A stretch of 59,190 nucleotides of DNA from Clostridiales bacterium (GTDB taxonomy: Bacteria; Bacillota; Clostridia; Lachnospirales; Anaerotignaceae): positions 339-59,528 of the forward strand of contig JAHZAW010000044.1 in NCBI GenBank assembly GCA_019423725.1. The letters are read 5' to 3'. Under the pieces are notes generated by a model, which had not been told where the DNA came from, searched no databases, and was given only the letters and a program-made list of their open reading frames with translations. Numbering within the stretch: the first letter of the stretch is position 1; each line of letters begins with the position of its first letter. Of this stretch, positions 51,757 to 59,136 are shown piece after piece. The translations under genes and the position numbers were made by a program.

Positions 51757-53631
51757 TTAGCCCGGTACCACCGACATGGCTGCCCTTTCCCTGGCCTTGG
51801 CCGTTACCTGTGATTCACCGCTCTGGCTCTCCGTCATTTCCTCCCCAGATGTCTTGGGCACCTTATTTTGGGATGTGCCCTCCCCATCAGCAGAGGCCAT
51901 AAGTCTTTCATATACCTCGGGTTCATACCTCCTTGAGAGGGTAAGGGCCAGCTGTCTGTAAAGTGATGCGTCCCTGGATATGCCGCTGTTTTCCATTATT
52001 TTTCTAATAAGAGCGTCCTTTCCGTCAAAGTCCATGGTGTCAAGGAGCAGTACAGCCTGGTCCGCAAGGGATGGATTGAAACATCCGCTTCTGTAAAGTT
52101 CCAGCGCCAGTTCGTTCTGCTGTACCTTTGAATAGGCGTTTTTCCTCTGGGCTGATATTTTTATGTCGAATATGGGAGAAGTGAGCCCCATATCCACGCC
52201 CATATCACTGACAGCCCTTGGCTTTATGCCGCTGTTGTCATAGGATTCAAATATATCCTCGCCCATTTTGCCCGTTATCCTGAACTGTCTTGGTATATCG
52301 TAAAACTGCCTTATGAGCTCTATTACCTGGGATATGACCCTGCTGTAGGCTCTGTAGGCCGAAAGGGTAGCTGCCCTTGAAGTCTTTCCTGCTGCTTCCT
52401 GGAGTGCCGCTATGGCCGAAGCTGCGGTCACTCCCGAAGGAGCCTTTCCCGTGGACGCCTCATTTGTTCCCGATGTTTCCCTGAGCTCCTGTATCTTGGA
52501 GTTGAGCACCGTCATACAAAGGTCGTCCATGCTTGGAGTGTCGATGGCCCTTATGCTGTCTGTTCCCAGGTTTCCGTTGACGTGTACTATGGGTTTTGTC
52601 CAGTCGGTGAATTCCTTCTCGTTCACACTTCCGTCTCCCCTGAGGAAAAACCTCGGTGAGGCCGACATAACGGCGTTTTTCACTACCGCCTGGGAAAGCC
52701 TGTCTATCTGTTCCTGGGTATTTTTGCATACATCTATGTATCCGAAGCCGCAGGGCGTGCCCTCGGCAGGGAAAAGCCTGTCAAATACAAAGGGATATTC
52801 CCCATGGTCGTACCAGCCTCTTTCGGCACGGCTCCTGCCATAGACCGGTGAGCCGTCGGGGTTTATGCCAACGACCGGTTCCTCGGTGTCGTTTTCCGTG
52901 GCATATATGACGGTGTTGCCCACATATTTGCAGTAGTGGAGCACCCTTTTCCCGTTGGAATATTTCCTGTAATACCAGTCAACGACGATGCTTTTGTCAC
53001 TGGTATCCACCGTGTCATCGTATATGTATCTGGCAAGGGTCATCTCACTGCCCTTGAGTTTTCCCTTGAGCTCGGGATATACGCCCTCCAGCACATCGTT
53101 ATCCATAAGCTCCACGCAGAATATGTTCCTGCTCTTTTGGATATCCGTTATGCCAGGCTCCCAGAAAAGATTGAGCAGGTCAGTCTTTTTTATGCTTATG
53201 TCTCCCAGACCGTTGAGCTTTTTCCTGTCCCAGAAAACGCCGTATACACCTGTGCCGGTCTTGAGCTTCTGCCAGAGCACATCGGAAAATGTCTCTTCAA
53301 AGCCGTTTTGTTCCAGAACAGCGGGGATTATGCAGGAGAGCCTTTCGGCTTCTTTTTTGTCGCCCTCTTCCCTGGGCAGGATACAGGGTTCGGGATAGGC
53401 TTCGATGCCGTCGGCATGTTTGTTTATTATGACGTTGAAAAGCCATGCCGATGTGGTCTTAAAATCATTTTCATTGCCGCCCTTTATGTATCTCCAATGT
53501 CTCAGTTTCCACCACTGTTCATTTTCGATTATTTTTTGTTCAAGGGCAGTCTTTCCGCTTTTGTACTTTCTTAAAATCGAGTTTGCCCGTCTGAGCTGTT
53601 CCTCTCCTACGGGTGCGTTAATGCCGTTCAT
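51757..53631 (-). CDS. Phage portal protein (podovirus type)
   Basis: About 624 residues. Position directly after the large terminase, size and sequence (KQKIIENEQWWKLRHW-like start; TSAWLFNVIINKHADGIEAY; NLFWEPGITDIQKSRNIFCV; GYIDVCKNTQEQIDRLSQAV; ATAASAIAALQEAAGKTSRA-type region) identify the portal that forms the dodecameric DNA gate. The C-terminal 100 residues are helical (barrel) and end in a Gln/Ser-rich tail. The start giving MNGINAPVG has GGAGG six bases upstream; an earlier ATG does not. It is unusually long compared with siphovirus portals, fitting the P22/N4-like group. Confidence 0.85.
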   Translation of the reverse strand: MNGINAPVGEEQLRRANSILRKYKSGKTALEQKIIENEQWWKLRHWRYIKGGNENDFKTTSAWLFNVIINKHADGIEAYPEPCILPREEGDKKEAERLSCIIPAVLEQNGFEETFSDVLWQKLKTGTGVYGVFWDRKKLNGLGDISIKKTDLLNLFWEPGITDIQKSRNIFCVELMDNDVLEGVYPELKGKLKGSEMTLARYIYDDTVDTSDKSIVVDWYYRKYSNGKRVLHYCKYVGNTVIYATENDTEEPVVGINPDGSPVYGRSRAERGWYDHGEYPFVFDRLFPAEGTPCGFGYIDVCKNTQEQIDRLSQAVVKNAVMSASPRFFLRGDGSVNEKEFTDWTKPIVHVNGNLGTDSIRAIDTPSMDDLCMTVLNSKIQELRETSGTNEASTGKAPSGVTAASAIAALQEAAGKTSRAATLSAYRAYSRVISQVIELIRQFYDIPRQFRITGKMGEDIFESYDNSGIKPRAVSDMGVDMGLTSPIFDIKISAQRKNAYSKVQQNELALELYRSGCFNPSLADQAVLLLDTMDFDGKDALIRKIMENSGISRDASLYRQLALTLSRRYEPEVYERLMASADGEGTSQNKVPKTSGEEMTESQSGESQVTAKARERAAMSVVPG

Positions 53632-53656
53632 ACATCTCCTCCTTTGAAAACAGCGC

Positions 53657-55021
53657 TCAGTCACAAAACATATTGAGGGGGTCAGAAAGGATGGTCTTTA
53701 CCTCGTTTACGATGGGCGCGACTGGTCTTTCCATACAGAAATACCTCCATTCGTCGGCCACATGATCCTCACCGGAAGTATCAAGGTCTTCAGGGTTAGT
53801 CTTGCTGAATACCAGAAGGGGCACCGTACGGATGAATGCCTTACAGTTGTTGAACACATATAATCTTGACCAGCCCTCTTCGTCAAACTGCAGTCTGTAA
53901 TGGCACTGCATCCATCCGGCTATCCTTTTATTATCTCCCGGTGAAAAATAAACTCCGTATCCAGCGGCGGTATCCGCCACGGATTCCCCTCTTGAGGCGT
54001 CCCATATGGACGGGTCAGCCACTCCGGTTATTTCCTTTCCCCTGAGCCAGGGATGTTCTTTTTCTATGCGGCTTATTTCCGCGAACTGTCTGTCGGGGGT
54101 CCATCTCACGCCCTCATTGGGAGTGTCGGTACAGCCGTAAAGTTCCAGTATGCGGTATATGACGCCGTCATAGTCCACGGCCCACCAGGCACAGGAAAAT
54201 GGCCTGTTATAACCAAAGTCGTAGCTGCGGTATATTTTCCAGCTTTTTGCCTCACCGCTGCTTAGGTCAAAGGGTTCTATGACGTGGGTGAAGCGTCTTT
54301 CTTTCTGTGCTTTTTCATCGCCAATGACAAAATCGTCGAAAAAACGCCCCTCAAATATATCCCACTTACCATAAAGCCACGCCTGTCTCAGTTTTGGCGG
54401 AAGCGCCTCCAGCTGTTTGATATAATCCGGCTGTGAGCGCATAAGCGCTGTGTTATCGGTCACAAGGGACTGTATGAAGCTGTAATCATTGGGATCTTCA
54501 CCATCTTTGAAATTCCTGTCGATGAATATCCTTTTGATATATTCATGTCCCCTGCCGCCGGGATTGCAGGTATAGTACACACGTTTCGGAAAGGGATTTA
54601 CGCCTCTTACACAGGCGGTGATGCTTTTCATCTGAAATTCGGAAAGCTGAGTTGCCTCATCGATGAATATGACATCGTATTCTGTACCCTGCAGTCTATC
54701 CAGGTCACCGTCGCCGTCACAATACATAAAATTCAGAGTGCTGCCGTTGACGAACCTCAAAACCTTATCCCTGTCGTTGTACAAGGCTGCACCTGCCAGT
54801 TCTCTCCTGAGTATATTTATGTGATTGTTTATAAGCTCCGGGTAGCTCCTTCTTACGATGAGCAGACGTATTCCGGCATACCTGAAGGCCAGAAGTTTGG
54901 CCTTGGTCCTTACGGCCCAGCTTTTGCCGCCTCCCCTTGCCCCGCCGAAGGCGACATGTCTGTGTCTGTCCGAAAGAAAGAGTTTTTGTTTTTCATTGGG
55001 CTGTTCGATAAAGATGTCCAT
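53657..55021 (-). CDS. Large terminase subunit (TerL), motifs intact
   Basis: 454-residue motor that packages DNA into the procapsid and cuts it. ATPase: Walker A FGGARGGGKS (residues 25-34), Walker B VIFIDEAT (117-124), coupling motif YYTCNP (149-154). RNase H-like nuclease: Asp268 in YRSYDFGYN, Asp336 in GVADPS, Asp419 and Asp423 in DHVADEWRY. All key residues are present, so the protein may still be active, unlike in most decayed prophages. The ATG immediately follows the stop of the upstream gene (TAAATG). Confidence 0.95.
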   Translation of the reverse strand: MDIFIEQPNEKQKLFLSDRHRHVAFGGARGGGKSWAVRTKAKLLAFRYAGIRLLIVRRSYPELINNHINILRRELAGAALYNDRDKVLRFVNGSTLNFMYCDGDGDLDRLQGTEYDVIFIDEATQLSEFQMKSITACVRGVNPFPKRVYYTCNPGGRGHEYIKRIFIDRNFKDGEDPNDYSFIQSLVTDNTALMRSQPDYIKQLEALPPKLRQAWLYGKWDIFEGRFFDDFVIGDEKAQKERRFTHVIEPFDLSSGEAKSWKIYRSYDFGYNRPFSCAWWAVDYDGVIYRILELYGCTDTPNEGVRWTPDRQFAEISRIEKEHPWLRGKEITGVADPSIWDASRGESVADTAAGYGVYFSPGDNKRIAGWMQCHYRLQFDEEGWSRLYVFNNCKAFIRTVPLLVFSKTNPEDLDTSGEDHVADEWRYFCMERPVAPIVNEVKTILSDPLNMFCD

Positions 55022-55348
55022 TTATGAATCCCAGTCTTCGGCACCCTGAATGATGATCCTTATATCCTCCGGGGAGTCATCCTTTTCAAACTTCTCCTTA
55101 TCCATACGGAATTTTTCTCTGGCCATCTGTGCCGATTCCTTTTCCGCCTTGGTGGGTATGTCGTTCACGTTCCTGATGACAGCGGCAAGTTCCTTAATGG
55201 CTGATGTCATGCCCTTTACAGCCGTCATATTGACCTGGCCGCCGGATGTGAACTGCTCATCATCGGCGGATACCCTTTCCATAAAATCCGCCATATTGTC
55301 GGCGGCATTTATGATAGGATCAAGTTTTTCCCTTTCCTTTTTTGTCAT
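55022..55348 (-). CDS. Small-terminase-like protein, first gene of the virion operon
   Basis: 108 residues: TKKEREKLDPIINAADNMAD at the start, then TAVKGMTSAIKELAAVIRNV and EKESAQMAREKFRMDKEKFE, mainly helical with a short acidic end (IIIQGAEDWDS). Position immediately before terL and the helical oligomerisation-like central part suggest the small terminase subunit, though no clear helix-turn-helix is visible. The start chosen has GGAGG seven bases upstream; the ATG eight codons earlier has none. Confidence 0.6.
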   Translation of the reverse strand: MTKKEREKLDPIINAADNMADFMERVSADDEQFTSGGQVNMTAVKGMTSAIKELAAVIRNVNDIPTKAEKESAQMAREKFRMDKEKFEKDDSPEDIRIIIQGAEDWDS

Positions 55349-55386
55349 CTGCCTCCCTCCTTTCCCAGCCATGATACAAAATAGAG

Positions 55387-55423
55387 AACATATGTTTCTA
55401 TCCCATCATTTGCCAGAAAACAA
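55387..55423 (-). promoter_or_regulatory. Candidate virion-operon promoter with palindrome
   Basis: On the minus strand a weak -35 TTGTTT (55418-55423), 17-bp spacer and -10-like TAGAAA (55395-55400) abut a perfect palindrome AACATATGTT (55387-55396). This would place an operator at the start of transcription. Both hexamers are poor, so an activator or alternative sigma factor may be needed. Confidence 0.3.
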
Positions 55424-55488
55424 AAAACGGGTGAAAAAATTCGACCCGCATTTAAGCAAAAAAATAAAACCGGTCTCCCGGTTTTATT
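55422..55488 (-). terminator. Tandem terminators isolating the virion operon
   Basis: Two hairpins lie in series on the minus strand: AATAAAACCGG / CCGGTTTTATT (55463-55488) followed by TTTTTTTG, and CGGGT...ACCCG (55428-55448) followed by TTTTTTG. Transcripts from the small membrane-protein genes should stop here and not enter the virion genes. Confidence 0.75.
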
Positions 55489-55534
55489 AGTCTATTTTAA
55501 AAATAATATAGGTCTAAAATAATAGAAATCACTC

Positions 55535-55700
55535 CTACTGCAGCCCATATTTTTGATTATGTTTGATTTTTTTCCATTCCTTTAACTTATCATATCTGAG
55601 GTCTATACCTTTTATTAAAAGATGGGCACATATACTGCGCAGACAGTTTTGTTTATATCCAGGCTTACAAGGAGTGCTGAAATAATGTGTGCCTTAAAAT
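55535..55700 (-). pseudogene. Decayed copy of the small membrane-protein family
   Basis: Translating the minus strand by hand gives ICAHLLIKGIDLRYDKLKEW then a stop soon after. This aligns with LCAYIFKNGIDLRYNELEEW of the gene at 56105-56416. The preceding hydrophobic part (ISALLVSLDINKTV) is in a different frame, so the copy is frameshifted and lacks its start. Confidence 0.65.
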
Positions 55701-55714
55701 GTTTATAAATTTTA

Positions 55715-55993
55715 TCAGAGGGCAATTGTATAAACTAAAAGGAACAGACTAAAAACAATTATAAATTTCAATTCAGACCGATAGCTTTCCCAGGTCTGCT
55801 CCCTGTTATATCTGAAATCTATATCGTTTTTCCAAAAATAAATACCCAGCGCGGCATATACTGCGCATAGAATACATATAATGCCTTCTGCTGCTTTAAA
55901 ATCCATACCAAATAGTTTAAAAATCACGACAGCAAGGAAAACCACCTTATAGCCCCAGTGAAACAGCATTCTTTTTAAATCCCTATCAGCCAT
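55715..55993 (-). CDS. Small two-helix membrane protein, paralogue A
   Basis: 92 residues. N-terminal basic segment (MADRDLKRMLFHWGYK), then hydrophobic segments at about 17-33 and 36-52, a conserved loop YFWKNDIDFRYNREQTWESY, and a C-terminal hydrophobic helix (FIIVFSLFLLVYTIAL). The central loop is shared with the gene at 56105-56416. Function unknown; orientation and small size are compatible with a membrane regulator or envelope-stress peptide. Confidence 0.65.
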   Translation of the reverse strand: MADRDLKRMLFHWGYKVVFLAVVIFKLFGMDFKAAEGIICILCAVYAALGIYFWKNDIDFRYNREQTWESYRSELKFIIVFSLFLLVYTIAL

Positions 55994-56104
55994 AATTATC
56001 TTTCCTTCCTTACACTGCTCTTTGATCCGCTAAATATGAAGTAAGTATTTTCTTCTATTTTCATCAGCCTCAGGCATGCTGCATTCTTAAAATACTGCAT
56101 ATCT

Positions 56105-56416
56105 TCATCTAAAAAACGAAATTACAGCCAGTGGTACTATTATTGCTCCACAGATTATGGCTACTTTCAGCTCCAGTCTGTACTTATCCCACTCCTCCAG
56201 TTCATTATATCTGAGGTCGATGCCGTTTTTAAAAATATAGGCGCACAGGCCACCATACGCTATCCAGATGACGCTAGTAAGTAAAAACCTTATGTCCTTA
56301 TTTACTCCCACATCTTTCAGTATCCAGGAAAAGGCCAGAAAGATGCATATCAGCCAGCGAAACAGAACTCTCTTAAACTTGGTATCAAAAAATCTCTCTA
56401 ATTTTCCGCCATCCAT
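56105..56416 (-). CDS. Small two-helix membrane protein, paralogue B
   Basis: 103 residues. Same layout as paralogue A: basic start (FFDTKFKRVLFRWLICIFLA), hydrophobic segments, loop YIFKNGIDLRYNELEEWDKY, and C-terminal hydrophobic helix (ICGAIIVPLAVISFF). The shared motif (Y..(W/K)N.ID.RYN...W..YR.ELK) marks a local duplication family. GGAGGG precedes the ATG. Confidence 0.65.
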   Translation of the reverse strand: MDGGKLERFFDTKFKRVLFRWLICIFLAFSWILKDVGVNKDIRFLLTSVIWIAYGGLCAYIFKNGIDLRYNELEEWDKYRLELKVAIICGAIIVPLAVISFFR

Positions 56417-56476
56417 AATACCCCTCCTGTCTGAAGATAACCTTATTTTTTTCTCAGCTTCCGGCCATTTTGGCCA

Positions 56477-56716
56477 TCATTCATCCTTTACATTTCTCCT
56501 GTCTTTTATGTATTTTGCCATAAACACTATGGCAGTGATATCCCATATAAGTGCAGTGGCTATGTATATCCCCAGCGGCCTGCCGCTGGTATAGGAGCCG
56601 ATCTTGATAAATAAATACACATTCCAGAGAACAGCACTTATAAAGTTCAATATCACGGCCGCCAGGGCCATACCATTTCCGCTTTTTCTGATCTTTTCAC
56701 TTTTTCCGCTTTCCAC
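56477..56716 (-). CDS. Small membrane protein
   Basis: 79 residues with two hydrophobic segments (ALAAVILNFISAVLWNVYLF; LGIYIATALIWDITAIVFMA) between basic ends. It does not share the paralogue motif of its neighbours, and no family is recognised. A GGGGG-rich ribosome site precedes the ATG. Confidence 0.55.
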   Translation of the reverse strand: MESGKSEKIRKSGNGMALAAVILNFISAVLWNVYLFIKIGSYTSGRPLGIYIATALIWDITAIVFMAKYIKDRRNVKDE

Positions 56717-56820
56717 TGCACCACCCCCTATAAAAACAGTGATAACATCGTCTATATTTTGATTTTATCATACATTTTATGGGTTTAGAATATTCCCCAT
56801 TACTTTTCGGCATTTTTTCA

Positions 56821-56847
56821 AATAAAAAAGCGGAGGTTATCCTCCGC
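56821..56847 (-). terminator. Intrinsic terminator of the SLOG gene
   Basis: Perfect 7-bp stem GCGGAGG / CCTCCGC with loop ATAA, followed on the minus strand by TTTTTTATT, four bases after the stop. Confidence 0.88.
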
Positions 56848-56851
56848 CAGT

Positions 56852-57388
56852 TTATTTCAGATTTTCGATATTAAATGTTTTATCATCCAGGTTTTTAGGA
56901 TTTATTATGACAACGGTCTTATTTTTCTTCAGGGCATATCTTACGGTATAGCCCGTGCCGCTGGACTGGTTGTCCTCATCATATACGGCGATGACCGCAT
57001 CGGAATTATCCACCATATACCTGTCCCTTTTCAAAAAAGCCCCTCTGTAGAACTTTTCGCTCAAAGTCACCACTTCATCACAGCCCTCAATTATCTCCCT
57101 ATACCTTTTCTTTTCGGAAATATCCCAGTTTTCGTCCTGGCCTTTGAAGGGCACTGCCGCAATGAGGCGCATATCTTTACAGTATTTTTTCTCATCCATG
57201 ACTATCTCAGCGGCCCATGTATCCACCCCTGTAGCGCATCCTGTATAAAAGGTCTTAACGCCCAAAGCGTACATTTTTTTGATCTGAACCCTGAGGGCAC
57301 AGATTATGCCGCGGCACATAATGTCACTTTCATCCTGGCCGAATGAAAATCCACTTGGTCTATGGCCTGTAAAAGCGCAGGATCTCAT
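56852..57388 (-). CDS. SLOG-family (DUF1273, YpsA-like) protein
   Basis: 178 residues. Begins MRSCAFTGHRPSGFSFGQDE, with the Rossmann-like SLOG fold features FYTGCATGVDTWAAEIVMDE, RLIAAVPFKGQ and MVDNSDAVIAVYDE and a final GGTGYTVRYA-like loop (SSGTGYTVRYALKKNKTVVI). SLOG proteins are proposed to bind nucleotide-derived ligands; relatives such as YpsA affect division and stress. No partner effector is adjacent. The start has GGAGG eight bases upstream; a longer frame lacks one. Confidence 0.88.
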   Translation of the reverse strand: MRSCAFTGHRPSGFSFGQDESDIMCRGIICALRVQIKKMYALGVKTFYTGCATGVDTWAAEIVMDEKKYCKDMRLIAAVPFKGQDENWDISEKKRYREIIEGCDEVVTLSEKFYRGAFLKRDRYMVDNSDAVIAVYDEDNQSSGTGYTVRYALKKNKTVVIINPKNLDDKTFNIENLK

Positions 57389-57539
57389 ATTTTTTACCTC
57401 CAGATCACGAATTTCCATCTGATACTTTACTGTTCTGATGTAACAGCAGCCCATCCTATTTGAGTTTATTGTCTAGGACAAAAATTGTCAATATATGTTA
57501 TCAGATTTTTCCATGATCGTTCGACAAAAACCGCAGGCA

Positions 57540-58985
57540 TCATATATCAGAAGCATCAGTTTTGGATATGCTCCATTTTAAATAAAAATGTCCGTCCGTG
57601 CTATCCTTTTCAATGGTATTTTCGTCATCGAATTTATATCCGGATGTATCCACCTCTTTTTTAACTGTATATCCTTCATAGGAATATATTCCGCTTTCAA
57701 AGGGCCCATCCATGGTATCGATAATAAAGTCCTCAGTCTCGGAATATGTAAATACGTTTTCATCGCCCATCATAAATGCCCACATCAAATTGTATTCATA
57801 ATTCTCCCAGCTGTTATAATAAAATCTTTCTTCCCCGTCTATCACAAAGCCTGTTTCTGTGACATATCCGTTTTCATCGGTTTTATAATAGAGCTGTCTT
57901 TGGGAAAACATCGGTCCCAGAGTTATGACAGCTGAGCCCATTGGATAGTGGTCTTCCACAAACTTTCCGCTGTTTTGGTCCACGGGCTCTGGTGTGATAT
58001 AAAAATCATATCCACTATATTTGGATGAATAATTATAGTTCTGAGCAAATTCCTCAGGGGTTATATATCCATGGTTTGGAGGAAACGCAAGGGCTATGAT
58101 GACAAAAATATTCAGCCCGAATACAGCCGCAATGGATACCGCCCATGCAGCAGTATTTTTCCATGAATGACCGTTAAGCCTTATTTCTGTTCCATAATCA
58201 TCATCCCATGGCATTATTTCGTTGTCACTGCATGCCTCAAAACTCTTATAAAGCCTGTAAATGGAATAAATGGGTATATAAAATCCCAGACCATTTTTGA
58301 GCCTGTAAAAACATCTGTATAATCCGTCAATATAGGACATTTTTTCTCCGCCGCAGAGGTATACGTGTATGCCGAATATTTTTTTGCCCGGCGTTGTACC
58401 AAAAAGAGACAAAAACAAGGGTTCCACAAAAAACATAAATGCTATTACCATCAAGGTAAACAAAATATCAAGAGATGTAGTGATCGTCCTATTCCTTCCC
58501 ACCAGCAAAAATACCATTTCCAGAAACATACTGCAAAAAAACATATCCGTATATACAGCAAAAAATCTTCTCCAAGGGTGTCCCTTTTCCGGTATGTCCT
58601 TTGTAAGCACATCAGTCTTTACACTGTCAAAAAGTTCCGTATACTTCATAGCGTCAAGTTCCTTAAAACCTATATGGTCATCCAGCATTTTTTCACATAT
58701 GGCCTTTGCCTTCAGCAGTTCATCCATATCTCCGCTTATGCTGCCCAGACGCTCCTTAAGTTCCTTTTCCATGTCTGTCCGGCCGTCTATAATATTTCTT
58801 ATGGTATCCACCGAAAGGCCCAGTCGTCTCAGCAGAACTATTTTTCTAAGATCATTAACATTCTCTCCGCTGTAGTCACGGTATCTGTTATCCATCCTTT
58901 CAACGGCAATGAGGCCTTCTTTTTCATAGTAACGTATATTGGCTCTGGCAAGGCCTGTAAGATTCTCCACCTCATTTATATTCAT
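57540..58985 (-). CDS. MerR-type regulator fused to an RDD membrane domain
   Basis: 481 residues. Residues 1-70 are a MerR winged helix (NINEVENLTGLARANIRYYE, KIVLLRRLGLSVDTIRNIID), followed by a coiled-coil dimerisation helix to about 110. An RDD-type membrane domain comes next (about 130-290: RRFFAVYTDMFFCSMFLEMV with the FFVEPLFLSLFGTTPGKKIF signature, GLYRCFYRLKNGLGFYIPIY). A further helix (AVSIAAVFGLNIFVIIALAF) leads to a 180-residue extracytoplasmic domain rich in Tyr and Asp. It is therefore a one-component, membrane-tethered transcription factor. GGAGG precedes the ATG at 58985. The promoter has MerR-type geometry, so autoregulation is likely. Confidence 0.88.
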   Translation of the reverse strand: MNINEVENLTGLARANIRYYEKEGLIAVERMDNRYRDYSGENVNDLRKIVLLRRLGLSVDTIRNIIDGRTDMEKELKERLGSISGDMDELLKAKAICEKMLDDHIGFKELDAMKYTELFDSVKTDVLTKDIPEKGHPWRRFFAVYTDMFFCSMFLEMVFLLVGRNRTITTSLDILFTLMVIAFMFFVEPLFLSLFGTTPGKKIFGIHVYLCGGEKMSYIDGLYRCFYRLKNGLGFYIPIYSIYRLYKSFEACSDNEIMPWDDDYGTEIRLNGHSWKNTAAWAVSIAAVFGLNIFVIIALAFPPNHGYITPEEFAQNYNYSSKYSGYDFYITPEPVDQNSGKFVEDHYPMGSAVITLGPMFSQRQLYYKTDENGYVTETGFVIDGEERFYYNSWENYEYNLMWAFMMGDENVFTYSETEDFIIDTMDGPFESGIYSYEGYTVKKEVDTSGYKFDDENTIEKDSTDGHFYLKWSISKTDASDI

Positions 58986-59006
58986 AGTCAGCACCTCCAT
59001 ACATAG

Positions 59007-59037
59007 ACAGTAAACTATAAACATACTTTACAGTCAA
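59007..59037 (-). promoter_or_regulatory. MerR-type promoter and operator of the MerR-RDD gene
   Basis: Minus strand: -35 TTGACT (59032-59037), a 19-bp spacer, -10 TACTGT (59007-59012). A 22-bp inverted repeat (59010-59031; arms GTAAAGTAT and ATAGTTTAC, 8 of 9 paired) fills the spacer, the hallmark of promoters that MerR proteins untwist. The leader to the start codon is only about 15-20 bases. Confidence 0.7.
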
Positions 59038-59080
59038 GCATTTATCAGGTATTTATGGAGGTTTTTCTGTTTTTCTTTAT

Positions 59081-59111
59081 ATAAAAAACAGGCACCGTTT
59101 ACACGGTGCCT
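59081..59111 (-). terminator. Intrinsic terminator of the gene at the right edge
   Basis: Perfect 8-bp stem AGGCACCG / CGGTGCCT with six-base loop, followed on the minus strand by TTTTTTAT. Confidence 0.88.
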
Positions 59112-59136
59112 GCCATAAATATGATCAAGTTTAAAA

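Larger units (their letters stand above)
55349..55714. other. Leader region of the virion operon
   Basis: 366 bases with, from right to left, a decayed membrane-protein gene (55535-55700), tandem terminators (55422-55488), a weak promoter-like sequence and a palindrome (55387-55423). No repressor or early gene is present. Confidence 0.5.

Noticed and set aside
55022..58985. SLOG, MerR-RDD and small membrane proteins as phage early region
   Set aside because: They are separated from the virion genes by tandem terminators and none is a recognised phage repressor, integrase or replication gene; linkage is possible but unsupported.
42731..59111. Similar hairpins at 42737-42759 and 59090-59111 as possible element ends
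   Set aside because: Both contain GTAAAC-type loops and GGCACC stems, but they are ordinary terminators of differing sequence, not direct repeats.
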